Assembly: GCA_035716025.1 (NCBI GenBank)
Contig: DASTKH010000059.1
Location: 1-64,000 of the forward strand
DNA length: 64,000 bases
Direction: 5' to 3'
DNA from: JADGHE01 sp035716025
GTDB lineage: Bacteria > Pseudomonadota > Alphaproteobacteria > Rhizobiales > Xanthobacteraceae
Within the stretch, counting starts at the first letter, position 1, and each line of letters starts with the position of its first letter. Made by a program: the position numbers and the translations under genes. Shown here in pieces: positions 51,856 through 60,526 of the stretch. Below the pieces are notes generated by a model. The model was not told the origin of the DNA. It searched no databases and was given only the letters and a program-made list of their open reading frames with translations.

Positions 51856-54800
51856 CTATCCGTTCTGCGGCCGTTTGGCGGCGGACATCCTGTTTTCGGG
51901 TTCCGGAAAGCGGGCGCGCAGATCGCGCAGGAACGCGCCGAGCGTGTCGATCGAGGATGCCGATTTGGCGACTTCGGCGAACTCCCCGCTGCGCGCACCG
52001 AGCGGTGCCGTCAGAATTTCGAACAGTCGCCGATCCGGCCCCTCCGCCATTTTCGCCGCGAATTTCTCCCGAAACCGGTCGAGGCCGAGCGTGTCTTCGG
52101 CCAGGGCGTAACCGATCGCCGCGCGCAGAATGTCGGTCCGCTCATAGGCGTCGAGCGGCGCAAGATCGCGCCAGCGTTCGCCGTAAAGTCGTTCGATATG
52201 TTCGGCGGCAAGCCGCCAGTGTTGCGCGCTCCAATGGATGTCCGCGCGCAGCCGCTCCACCTCGCGTCCGCGCATGTCCTGCACGATCTCGAGCGCGAGG
52301 TCCTGCCGGCCGACATCGGAAAGCGCGCGCGATTCCAGAAGCAGGCGCTTGCGTCGCAGCTCGCCCGGCAGATCGGACATGCGGGTGGCACGCAGCACGC
52401 TGAGCGCGTACTCCGGTTTGCGATCCATCAGATAGACCGTCGCGAGGCGCGCGGCGACCTCGGCGCGCTTCGCCCCCTTGAGGCGATGCTCGACCTGGTG
52501 TTGGAGCAGCTCGCCTGCCTGTCGCAAGAGGTCCATGCCGATCAGTCGTTCCGCAAGGCGCCGGATCATCTCGTCGCCGCGTTCTCCCGGCGGGGTGAGC
52601 GCGCGGAAATCGTAGAAGAGCGCCAGCGCCTCGGCCGGCGCCAGCGCGACGCCGCGCTCGCCGAGGAAAATGGTCTCGAAAGTCTTGGCCGCCTGCTCCT
52701 GGATGCGCTGCGTGAGCCGCGCGCCCGGATGCGCCGTGACGGCGACGCGCATAACCTGGAAGGCGTCCCGGAAGCGATCCGCCTCGGTGTAAAGCGTCGC
52801 GAGAAGCTGCAGGGCCTCAAGCTCCGTCTCATCGCCGCGCCAGGCGGTCGTAAGCTGCTCGAGCTCCGCAGCCGCCTCCTCGCCCGGGATCTGCCGGATG
52901 CGGTGGCGAAGCTGTGCGCGCCGCAGCTTGCCTTCTGCGGCCGCCGGCGCATCGAGCGATTCGGCCGCGAGCGTATAGGCGCCGAGCGCATCGTCGATCT
53001 TGCCAAGCCCTTCCGCCACCCGGCCGGACAGCACCGCGAGCGCGCCGGTCATTTCGCGCGGGGCGCCGATCGCGTCGAATTCATTGAGGTGGGTCGCTGC
53101 AGCCGCGAAGTCGCCGGCCTCGAGCGCGCAGCGGACCGACTCCCGGATCGCGAAGCGCTGCAGCTCCACCGGCAGGCCCGCACTTGCCGCCGCGACATTG
53201 CGCAGTCCCGCCCGCGCCTCGGCAAAGCGGCCGAGCCGCGACAGGGCAAGTGCACGCCAGAGCTGTGCGTCGTGCTGATTGCCGACAATGGGATTGACGA
53301 GGTCCTTCAGCGCCTCCCCCGGCCGGCCCATCATGAGATTGGTGACCGCACGCAGCACCAGGGCCTGGGCACGTGCCCGCGTATCGCGTTCGTTCTCGAT
53401 CACGATGTCGAGCGGCCCCTTGGCTTCCGCATACAGGTCGCGCGCGAGGAAGAAGCGCGCGAGTTCGATGCGGGCGGCATTGCGCCGCGGTTCGGGCGCG
53501 TCCGAAAGCGCGTTCATCAATGCCGTGCGGCGATCCCGAAATTCAGCCTGTCGGTCGGCACTCCACGACTGGACGTCGAGGATCGGCGGCTGCGTCGGCC
53601 AGAGGCGCGAACCTGCCTGCCGCTTGGCCGAGCCCGGCGACAGCGTCAATCCGCCGGGCCGGGCGACGACCGCCCGTTCCGGCACCGCCTCAACGGTCAC
53701 GTCATCGGCCAGCGGCTCGACCACCAATCCCTGCACCGAAGCGAGCGCGCGGAATTCCACGAATTCCTGGCCTTTCACGAGTCCACGGGCGGGCGCGGAA
53801 CCGGTGACGACGAACAGTCTCGCGCCCGACTCGGAATCGCGCACCGCATGGACGCTGTGCGCCTGCGGGAAGGGAATGACCGCGCTCGCGTTTGCGGGCG
53901 TGGCATGGACGCGTTCGATCACGAGCGGTTCGGAGGGTTCCTCCGCCGTCTCTCCGAGCGTGACGACCCAGGATGTGCTGTCGAGCCCTACGCTCGCAAG
54001 GTAAGGCCGGTCGAGCCTCAGCCGCACCACCTGTCCCTTGCCGTCGGAAACCGCGGACCCCGCGAGAACGGCGGCACCCGCCTCCCGTTTGAGCCGGGCA
54101 AGATCGATCGGCTCCTCGCTGTCGAAAACAAGCCAGAGAACATCGCCGCGGCGGAAAACGGCGGCCGCGACGGCCTCACGGAACGGGAAGACGAACTCGA
54201 GCCCCTCCTTTTTCACCCGCGCAAAGGCCGAAACGCCCGGGCCGGACGGCACGGCCTGCGCGGAACGCGGCGGCTCCGGCCGCGGCCCGGCCACCGGCGG
54301 CGGGCGCGGAACGTCGGTCGGCGCGGATTCGATTTGCGGTTTGCGCGGTGCCGCCCCCGCGGGAGGCGGTGGATCGACCCCGGCTTCCGCGCCGAAGGGC
54401 GGCGCCGGCGGGGGAAAGGGCCGCGCCGGCCCGTGGGGCAACGGCGGCGGCGATTCGGCGTCGCGCCCGGGCCCCGCCTCTCCGGCAGGAGACGCTCTCG
54501 GATCGCTTTGCGCGGCGACAAGCGGCGCTGGCGCGGGGGCGGCGGGCGCGGCGGCGGCGGGCGCGTCCGTTGCGCTGGCAAAACGCGCCTCGCTCGAAGC
54601 GCCGACATCCACGACGAAGGCGCCCTCTTCGCGGAAGCTGCGGATTTCGGGTTCGCCCGCAAAGGTGAAACGGACCGTGGTCGCGCCGTCGCGCGTCTCC
54701 GCCTCGATCGACCGGACGGTTGCGGGCAATGCCGCGCGCGCATCGGACAGATCGAAAGCAAGCGGCCTTCCGAAAGTGATGCCAAGCCCTCCCGCTTCGC

Positions 54801-55452
54801 GGTCCGCGCCGGCTGCGACGGCTGCCCCGACGTCGAACGTAAAGCGTGTGAACGTCGGCAAGCTCGCGACCCGCACGTGGATCGGTGGGCCGGCCGCCTC
54901 GGTGGGGATAGACCGCTGGCGCAGGAGCTTGTCCGCCGCGCGCGCCCGCCGTGCCAGGTCCTCGATCACTGCGCGCGGAAGGCCGGGCGGCAGGCCGCTC
55001 CAGCCTTCGGGCAAAAGGTCGACGAACAACCGCTCGCCTGCCGCCATGGTGTTGATGGTGACCTTTCGGGTCAGCGCGAAGCGCACCGCAGTCCCGTCCG
55101 GGTCGCGGCGGACCGCCGAAACGTAGCCCGGCAGCGCGGCGGCAAGCCGGTCGACGTCGATCGCGAACGGCTCCTTGAAAGCGATGATGAGAATGCCGCT
55201 GCTCTGACGGACCTGGGTCTCGATCTCTTCGGGAAACGTGACGACGATCCGAGCAAAGCCGTCGGCGACGCCGCCGATGACCTCGGCGCGGCGCAGGTCT
55301 GCCCGTGCCATGCCGCATCCCATGAGCAGCACCAGCGCGAGAAGCCCGGCAAAGCCGAGAAGGAAGGCGCGCGGAGCGGCGCGCTTGTCCTGCGGCAAGG
55401 GCTGCGCTGCGCCCGCAAGGCCCATGTCGGTGTTGGCCGCCATTCCGCCCAT
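51856..55452 (-). CDS. Large AMIN-like/TPR protein of the flagellar island
   Basis: About 1,198 residues, not recognised beyond its folds. A signal anchor or lipoprotein-like leader is at about 27-52 (FAGLLALVLLMGCGMARA, a possible lipobox at MGC). Three AMIN-like beta segments follow at roughly 53-150, 190-290 and 420-520. Between the second and third lies a Pro/Ala-rich linker (about 300-415). The last 600 residues are helical repeats of TPR type (for example ELARFFLARDLYAEAKGPLDIV). It starts just after a CtrA-type box and follows motE, so a role in assembly or anchoring of the motor is a reasonable guess. A nearby ATG at 55443 could be the start. Confidence 0.75.
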   Translation of the reverse strand: MGGMAANTDMGLAGAAQPLPQDKRAAPRAFLLGFAGLLALVLLMGCGMARADLRRAEVIGGVADGFARIVVTFPEEIETQVRQSSGILIIAFKEPFAIDVDRLAAALPGYVSAVRRDPDGTAVRFALTRKVTINTMAAGERLFVDLLPEGWSGLPPGLPRAVIEDLARRARAADKLLRQRSIPTEAAGPPIHVRVASLPTFTRFTFDVGAAVAAGADREAGGLGITFGRPLAFDLSDARAALPATVRSIEAETRDGATTVRFTFAGEPEIRSFREEGAFVVDVGASSEARFASATDAPAAAAPAAPAPAPLVAAQSDPRASPAGEAGPGRDAESPPPLPHGPARPFPPPAPPFGAEAGVDPPPPAGAAPRKPQIESAPTDVPRPPPVAGPRPEPPRSAQAVPSGPGVSAFARVKKEGLEFVFPFREAVAAAVFRRGDVLWLVFDSEEPIDLARLKREAGAAVLAGSAVSDGKGQVVRLRLDRPYLASVGLDSTSWVVTLGETAEEPSEPLVIERVHATPANASAVIPFPQAHSVHAVRDSESGARLFVVTGSAPARGLVKGQEFVEFRALASVQGLVVEPLADDVTVEAVPERAVVARPGGLTLSPGSAKRQAGSRLWPTQPPILDVQSWSADRQAEFRDRRTALMNALSDAPEPRRNAARIELARFFLARDLYAEAKGPLDIVIENERDTRARAQALVLRAVTNLMMGRPGEALKDLVNPIVGNQHDAQLWRALALSRLGRFAEARAGLRNVAAASAGLPVELQRFAIRESVRCALEAGDFAAAATHLNEFDAIGAPREMTGALAVLSGRVAEGLGKIDDALGAYTLAAESLDAPAAAEGKLRRAQLRHRIRQIPGEEAAAELEQLTTAWRGDETELEALQLLATLYTEADRFRDAFQVMRVAVTAHPGARLTQRIQEQAAKTFETIFLGERGVALAPAEALALFYDFRALTPPGERGDEMIRRLAERLIGMDLLRQAGELLQHQVEHRLKGAKRAEVAARLATVYLMDRKPEYALSVLRATRMSDLPGELRRKRLLLESRALSDVGRQDLALEIVQDMRGREVERLRADIHWSAQHWRLAAEHIERLYGERWRDLAPLDAYERTDILRAAIGYALAEDTLGLDRFREKFAAKMAEGPDRRLFEILTAPLGARSGEFAEVAKSASSIDTLGAFLRDLRARFPEPENRMSAAKRPQNG

Positions 55453-55514
55453 CCTGCGCGGTTCAACCGGTGCTGCCGGCGCCCGGCCGGCGCAACCAAG
55501 CTAGACGTGCCCGT

Positions 55515-55529
55515 TTAATGGCCGCTTAA
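55515..55529 (-). promoter_or_regulatory. CtrA-type box upstream of the large flagellar-island gene
   Basis: TTAA (55515-55518), a 7-base spacer and TTAA (55526-55529), 63 bases before the start codon of the large AMIN/TPR gene. It lies just after motE, so the large gene may have its own promoter within the cluster. Confidence 0.65.
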
Positions 55530-55557
55530 CCCTCGCGCCGCCGCGGCGGGACGCGCC

Positions 55558-56355
55558 TCATCCGCGCGGCTTTCCTTCGATTTTGGGGAGGTCGAGCGGG
55601 TTGGGGGTTTTCGACCGGGCGTCCGCGCGCGAGCCCTGGGCGCGGCTGGCAAGTTCGACCGTGAGGCGCTCGGCCGCCTCCGGCGCCATCTGCGCCAGGA
55701 TGTCGGCCATGCGACGCGGATTGATGTGGCTCGCGACCTCGAGAAGAATCGACATTTCCAACCTGTCGAAAATGCGCGCCGCGTCTTTGGCCTTCATGTT
55801 CTCATACATGGTGACGAGGCTCTTGAAGCTCTCGGCATCGACCTCATGTTTCTTTTCCAAGCTGGACTTGATCTCCGCTTCTTTTTCCTTGAGTTCCTGC
55901 AGGCGCGCCTCCAATCGCTTTTCGGCCGCCTTCAGCAAACCCTCGCGGATGTCGAGTTCGCGCGCGCGCGCATCGAGTTCCTTGCGACGTTCCTGGAGGC
56001 TTTCCAGAACCGCGCGTTCGCCCGGGCTCTGCTTCGGCGCGCCGTCGAGAACCACGGGCCCCGATGTGCCGATGCTGTCCGGGGTCGCCGCCCTGCCCTT
56101 AACGGGCGCCGTCTTTTCGCCTTCGGTGGGCGCAGGCTTCTGCTCCGGCTGAAGCGGCTTCGCCTCGTCGATCGAGCCGGTGTGTTCCGGATAGCCCAAC
56201 ATCTCCTGCGCCCAGGAGCGCTTTGCCGATTGGGCGGCGGCCTGCTGCGGGCCGGGCGTTACGTACCCGCCGTTCTGCAGCAATGCGACGGTCTTGAGCG
56301 CGAGCAGACTCGCCGATGCGATGAGCACGATCGGGATGAGCCTGAGGGACGGCAT
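55558..56355 (-). CDS. motE: MotE-type flagellar motor protein
   Basis: About 265 residues. A signal peptide/anchor spans about 7-30 (PIVLIASASLLALKTVALL). A long coiled-coil (about 115-170; RAVLESLQERRKELDARARELDIREGLLKAAEKRLEARLQELKEKE) leads into an MgtE-N-like domain (about 180-240; ENMKAKDAARIFDRLEMSILLEVASHINPRRMADILAQM). MotE is a periplasmic chaperone of the motor in rhizobia. A TTG at 56364 overlapping the preceding stop would extend it by three residues. It runs directly after DUF6468. Confidence 0.88.
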   Translation of the reverse strand: MPSLRLIPIVLIASASLLALKTVALLQNGGYVTPGPQQAAAQSAKRSWAQEMLGYPEHTGSIDEAKPLQPEQKPAPTEGEKTAPVKGRAATPDSIGTSGPVVLDGAPKQSPGERAVLESLQERRKELDARARELDIREGLLKAAEKRLEARLQELKEKEAEIKSSLEKKHEVDAESFKSLVTMYENMKAKDAARIFDRLEMSILLEVASHINPRRMADILAQMAPEAAERLTVELASRAQGSRADARSKTPNPLDLPKIEGKPRG

Positions 56356-56360
56356 GGCGT

Positions 56361-56795
56361 TCAAGCCGCCACGCCCTGCGCACGCAGCCGCGCCCGCGCC
56401 GCGAAGGCCTGCGCAGCCGCGACGGTTGCCTGTGCATCGGGAGCCGCCGGAGCCGCGGCGGGCAGGCCGCGGGCGAGGCCGGCGATTTGGGACAGCTTGG
56501 CAAGCACCTGCTCGCCGCCCGCGACCTGCCGGGCAAGATCGGCCGACATCCGCTCCGCGGCCTCGAGCCGCCGGCCGAGCCCGGCGTCACACTCCTGGAC
56601 GGTGAGCTTGAGGCCCGCGATCGCCCGCTCGGCGATTTCGGTCGCCGTGATCAACTCCGAGATCGTTGCCTTCAAGCTCTGTTCGTCGGCGCGCAGGCGC
56701 TGAAGGCGCCTGTTGAGCGCGATGCAATAGCCGATCGTGACCACGAGCAACAGCGCAACGAGGCTCTCGATCGCCATGCCGATACCGATCGTCAC
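56361..56795 (-). CDS. DUF6468-like membrane protein
   Basis: About 144 residues. One N-terminal hydrophobic segment (MAIESLVALLLVVTIGYCIAL) and a helical, charged rest (RLQRLRADEQSLKATISELITATEIAERAIAGL), ending Ala/Pro-rich. It starts at GTG with GGAGGCACA directly upstream, and overlaps the fliM stop (GTGA). DUF6468 proteins lie next to fliM in Hyphomicrobiales, but their function is not described. Confidence 0.75.
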   Translation of the reverse strand: MTIGIGMAIESLVALLLVVTIGYCIALNRRLQRLRADEQSLKATISELITATEIAERAIAGLKLTVQECDAGLGRRLEAAERMSADLARQVAGGEQVLAKLSQIAGLARGLPAAAPAAPDAQATVAAAQAFAARARLRAQGVAA

Positions 56796-57970
56796 TGTGC
56801 CTCCAAGCGTTTCGAAGAGGGGTCCTGGGTCTCGAACATCGCCAGCGTCATGCGCGGACGCCGCAATGGCTGCGCGATCCGCACCGCGACGCGGTCGCCG
56901 ACGCGGCCCATGCGGCCTTCGGTCAAGATCACGTTGCCGCAGCGCACGCTGACGAGCGCATCGGGGCGGATTTCGAGTTCGAGCGTATCGCCGACCTCGA
57001 GCGCCATCAGCCGCCGCAGCGGCATCTCCGCTTCGTACAGCACCGCATCCACTGCGACTTCCGCCTGGGCGATTTCGGTGGCGAGATGGCCTTCCCAGAT
57101 CGGGTCGCGGCCGAACTTTTCGCCCATGAACATCTGCAACAGGACGTCGCGGATGGGCTCTATGGTGGCGTAAGGCAGCAACAGCTCGATGGTGCCGCCG
57201 CGGTCCTCCATGTCGATCCGCAGGCGCACCAGGATCGCGGCATTGGCGGGGCGCGAGATCGCTGCGAAGCGGGGATTGGTCTCGAGCCGCTCGATCGAAA
57301 ACTTCACCGGCGAGAGCGGCTTGAACGCGAGCTCGGCGTCCGCCAGAACCACTTCGACCATGCGCCGCACGAGATTGGTCTCGATCGTGGTATAGGGCCG
57401 CCCCTCGATGCGCATCGCAGCCTGGCCGCGTCGGCCGCCGAGAAGCACGTCGATCATCGCGTAAATGAGATTGGAATCGACGGTGAACAGCCCGAAATTG
57501 TCCCATTCCTCGGCCTTGAAGACCGCGAGAATGGCGGGCAAAGGAATGGAATTGAGATAGTCTCCGAAACGCACCGAGGTGATGCGATCGAGCGAGACCT
57601 CCACATTGTCGGAGGTGAAATTCCGCAGTGATGTCGTCATCAGCCGGACCAGCCGGTCGAAGACGATTTCGAGCATCGGCAGACGCTCGTAGGAGACCAT
57701 CGCCGAGTCGATGATCGCGCGAATGCCGGAATTTTCGTTGAGCGACAGGTCCGCGAGGCTGAAGCCGAGCAGACTGTCGATCTCTTCCTGGTTGAGAAGG
57801 CGTTCCGCGCCGACCTTGGCGCCGCCCGCCGCCCCGCCCTCGTCGCCGATCGCCGTCCACTGCGCGGCGTCGTTTCCGCCGCCTTCGGCAGTCGGTTTTG
57901 CCCCGATCGCCTCCGTCGTGCCCGCCCAATCGGGGGCCGCTTCCGGGTTGTTCTGATTGTCGCCGGCCAT
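56792..57970 (-). CDS. fliM: Flagellar motor switch protein FliM
   Basis: 392 residues. An N-terminal tail of about 60 residues leads into LLNQEEIDSLLGF (FliM-type), followed by the CheC/FliM domain (YERLPMLEIVFDRLVRLMTTSLRNFTSDNVEVSLD and MIDVLLGGRRGQ) and the C-terminal SpoA domain (EVGDTLELEIRPDALVSVRCGNVILTEGRMG). It is a C-ring component; FliN is not seen near. It starts 18 bases after the fliL stop. Confidence 0.96.
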   Translation of the reverse strand: MAGDNQNNPEAAPDWAGTTEAIGAKPTAEGGGNDAAQWTAIGDEGGAAGGAKVGAERLLNQEEIDSLLGFSLADLSLNENSGIRAIIDSAMVSYERLPMLEIVFDRLVRLMTTSLRNFTSDNVEVSLDRITSVRFGDYLNSIPLPAILAVFKAEEWDNFGLFTVDSNLIYAMIDVLLGGRRGQAAMRIEGRPYTTIETNLVRRMVEVVLADAELAFKPLSPVKFSIERLETNPRFAAISRPANAAILVRLRIDMEDRGGTIELLLPYATIEPIRDVLLQMFMGEKFGRDPIWEGHLATEIAQAEVAVDAVLYEAEMPLRRLMALEVGDTLELEIRPDALVSVRCGNVILTEGRMGRVGDRVAVRIAQPLRRPRMTLAMFETQDPSSKRLEAQ

Positions 57971-57988
57971 GTTCGCGCGCCCGCCCTG

Positions 57989-58495
57989 CTATTGAATGAC
58001 CATTTCCTTGAACAGCACGGCCGTGATCTTGCTGGGCGCGATCGCGGTGTTGACGCGGCGCGTCAGCTCCTCGCGCAGACGGAAGACGCCGGCCGATCCT
58101 TCGAGGTCGGTCGGCCGCAATTCGCGCAGGAAGACCTGGAAGGTGTCCATCACGCGCGGCAACACGGGCTTGATCTGGTCGATCACGGCGGCGTCCGGCA
58201 CTTCCAGCACCACCTTCACCTTGAGATATTGCGGGCGCTCGCTGCCCGTACCCGACAGGTTGACCAGGATCTCCGGCAGATCGAAGAAAGTCGGCGGCTT
58301 GGGCGGCGGCTCGGCAACTTTCGCGTCCGCGTGCGCGAAGAACACGTAGTAGGCGCCCCCGCCTGCCCCGGCGCACAGCAGCAGCGCCGCGGCCGCCACG
58401 ACGATCAGGCGCAGACGTCCGGACTTCGGCTTCGGCGCGGCGGCTTCGCCGCCCTCCTCGGCCGCGGCCTGCTCATCCTTTTGCTTTTTCGCCAT
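57989..58495 (-). CDS. fliL: Flagellar basal body-associated protein FliL
   Basis: About 168 residues. A short charged cytoplasmic N-terminus, one membrane segment (about 28-52; LRLIVVAAAALLLCAGAGGGAYYVFF), and a C-terminal stomatin-like FliL domain (PPTFFDLPEILVNLSGTGSERPQYLKVKVVLEV). GGAGGGGGC precedes the ATG, which fixes the start. It is the first gene of a leftward unit with fliM, DUF6468, motE and the large protein. Confidence 0.93.
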   Translation of the reverse strand: MAKKQKDEQAAAEEGGEAAAPKPKSGRLRLIVVAAAALLLCAGAGGGAYYVFFAHADAKVAEPPPKPPTFFDLPEILVNLSGTGSERPQYLKVKVVLEVPDAAVIDQIKPVLPRVMDTFQVFLRELRPTDLEGSAGVFRLREELTRRVNTAIAPSKITAVLFKEMVIQ

Positions 58496-58601
58496 GCCCC
58501 CTCCGCACCCTCGCGACCCCAACGGGCCAAAGGCCGCGCACCGCGGTTTCGCGGGGCTGCCTCGCGCGCGGTGCCCAAGCCCGGAATGACCGTAGGCAGT
58601 C

Positions 58602-58609
58602 ATGGTTAA
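58602..58609 (-). promoter_or_regulatory. CtrA half-site upstream of fliL
   Basis: The minus strand reads TTAACCAT, a strong CtrA half-site, 107 bases before the fliL start. There is no second TTAA at the right spacing. Confidence 0.4.
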
Positions 58610-58841
58610 CGAAACCTTGCCGGACCTTCGAAACGGGCAGAATTTGCCGGGTCGTTTCTGCAGCGCCGCGCGGCACGGTCGGCAAGAAAGGGTCCCACGG
58701 CGGGCTCTCACGGCGGACCAAGCGGTCCTTTGTAGACCCCTCGGCTCGGGCACAAATCAAGTTGTTTTCAAAGACATAGCGGATGCAGGGGAGACGTGCG
58801 GAAGGCTTGCGCCGCCCCCGCACGGCCCGCCGCGAACCGTC

Positions 58842-58856
58842 TGGCACACGCCCTGC
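58842..58856 (+). promoter_or_regulatory. Sigma-54-like promoter element upstream of flgF
   Basis: TGGCAC at 58842-58847 and CTGC at 58853-58856 match the sigma-54 -24/-12 pattern (GG and GC separated by 10 bases) apart from two positions. It is 96 bases before the flgF start. The region 58496-58841 otherwise lacks a gene. Confidence 0.5.
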
Positions 58857-58951
58857 AACTGACCGCCGCGAAGGCTGCGCTTGGGAGAGCCGGCCTTCGG
58901 AACACGACGGTCGCCGTTGCGGCGGCCGCGATGCGGCAGGGGAGAGACCGC

Positions 58952-59698
58952 ATGGATAACACGCTTCTCGTCGCGCTCTCGCGCCAGACGGCGCTGCAAC
59001 GCGCGCTCGAGGTGACGGCGAACAACATCGCGAATATCAACACGACCGGTTTCAAGGCCGACGGCGTGGTGTTCGAGGAGCATTTGAGCGAGCGCGCGCG
59101 CGACAACCGCTTTGCCCTGGGCGACCGGCGCGTGAGCTTCGTCGCCGACCGCGCGACCTGGCACAATTTCCGGCAAGGCGCCGTGCAGCCGACCGGCAAC
59201 CCGCTCGACGTCGCGATCTCCGGCGACGGATTTTTGGTGGTACAGACGCCGCGCGGCGAACGCTACACCCGCAACGGCGCGCTGCAGATCAGCGCGACCG
59301 GCGAGCTCGTGAACCCGGAGGGCTATCCGGTTCTCGGCGATGGCGGCCCGATCACGCTGCAGACGCAGGACCGCAACATCACGATCGCGCCGGACGGCAC
59401 GGTTTCCGTGTCGGGCGGTCTGCGCGGACGGCTGCGCATCGTGGAATTTCCGCAGCGGGAACGCTTGCAGAAGGACGCAACCAGCAGCTTCGCCGCGCCG
59501 GACGGCGTGCAGCCCCAGCCCGCGACGCGCTCACGACTCGTGCAGGGCGCCGTCGAGACATCGAACGTTGAGGGCGTGATCGAGATTTCGCGCATGATCG
59601 AGATCACCCGCGCCTACACCACGCTTTCACAGTTGACCCTGGCGCAGAGCGACATGCGCCGCAGCGCCATCGAGCGCCTCGCCGACGTTCCGGCGTAA
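58952..59698 (+). CDS. flgF: Flagellar basal-body rod protein FlgF
   Basis: About 248 residues. A distal-rod protein: N-terminal TALQRALEVTANNIANINTTGFKADGVVFEEHL, the GNPLDVAISGDGFLVVQTPRGERYTRNGALQIS core, and the C-terminal VEGVIEISRMIEITRAYTTLSQLT helix. GGGGAGAG precedes the ATG; the frame is open upstream to 58796 without homology. First gene of the flgF-flgG-flgA-flgH unit. Confidence 0.95.
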   Translation: MDNTLLVALSRQTALQRALEVTANNIANINTTGFKADGVVFEEHLSERARDNRFALGDRRVSFVADRATWHNFRQGAVQPTGNPLDVAISGDGFLVVQTPRGERYTRNGALQISATGELVNPEGYPVLGDGGPITLQTQDRNITIAPDGTVSVSGGLRGRLRIVEFPQRERLQKDATSSFAAPDGVQPQPATRSRLVQGAVETSNVEGVIEISRMIEITRAYTTLSQLTLAQSDMRRSAIERLADVPA

Positions 59699-59725
59699 GG
59701 CGCGAGCGACCGGAGGGACAAGCCC

Positions 59726-60514
59726 ATGCGCGCGCTCCACACCGCCGCCACCGGCATGATCGCCCAAGAAGTCAACGTGCAGGTGATCTCCAACAACATC
59801 GCCAATATGCGGACCACCGGCTACAAGCGCCAGCGGGCCGAATTCCAGGACCTGCTCTACGAGCACGTGCGGCGCGCCGGCAGTCAGACCTCCGAACAGG
59901 GCAACATGCTGCCCGCCGGCGTGGAAATCGGCGCCGGGGTAAAGACGGTGGGCACGCCGCGCGTGATGACGCAGGGCAATCTCCTGCCCACGGGAAAGGA
60001 CTTCGACGTCGCGATCCGCGGGGAAGGTTTCTTTCGCATCCAGCTCCCCGACGGCAGCTTCGCCTATACGCGCGACGGCTCCTTCGAGATGGACGCGCAA
60101 GGCCGCATCGTCACCAACCAGGGCTATGTGGTGCAGCCGGGTATCACCATTCCGCAGAACGCAACCCAGATCACCATCAATTCGGAGGGGCGGGTCTCGG
60201 TCATGCTGCCCGGCAACACGACGCCGACGCAGCTCGGGCAGATCGAACTGTCGATGTTCATCAACAAGGCCGGACTGCAGGCGATCGGCGACAATCTATT
60301 CGTCGAAACCACCGCATCCGGCACGCCGCAGAACGGAACGCCGGGCGTCGACGGGTTCGGCAATCTCCAGCAGGGCAATCTGGAACAGGCGAATGTCGAG
60401 GCGGTGACGGAAATCTCTGATCTCATCGCCGCGCAGCGCGCCTACGAGATGAACGCCAAGGTCATCAATGCGGCCGACCAGATGCTGCAGGCGACCGCCA
60501 ACGTGATGCGCTAG
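59726..60514 (+). CDS. flgG: Flagellar basal-body rod protein FlgG
   Basis: 262 residues, the distal rod protein. MRALHTAATGMIAQEVNVQVISNNIANMRTTGYKRQRAEFQDL and the C-terminal NVEAVTEISDLIAAQRAYEMNAKVINAADQMLQATANV are family signatures. GGAGGGA precedes the ATG. It follows flgF by 27 bases and is followed by flgA after 12 bases. Confidence 0.97.
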   Translation: MRALHTAATGMIAQEVNVQVISNNIANMRTTGYKRQRAEFQDLLYEHVRRAGSQTSEQGNMLPAGVEIGAGVKTVGTPRVMTQGNLLPTGKDFDVAIRGEGFFRIQLPDGSFAYTRDGSFEMDAQGRIVTNQGYVVQPGITIPQNATQITINSEGRVSVMLPGNTTPTQLGQIELSMFINKAGLQAIGDNLFVETTASGTPQNGTPGVDGFGNLQQGNLEQANVEAVTEISDLIAAQRAYEMNAKVINAADQMLQATANVMR

Positions 60515-60526
60515 CCGGGGGCTGCC

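Noticed and set aside
51736..55518. Long plus-strand open frame (about 1,260 codons) opposite the large AMIN/TPR gene
   Set aside because: Its translation is rich in Arg, His and Gln with no hydrophobic or domain pattern, whereas the minus strand shows a signal peptide, beta-rich AMIN-like parts and helical repeats. High GC content often leaves antisense frames open.
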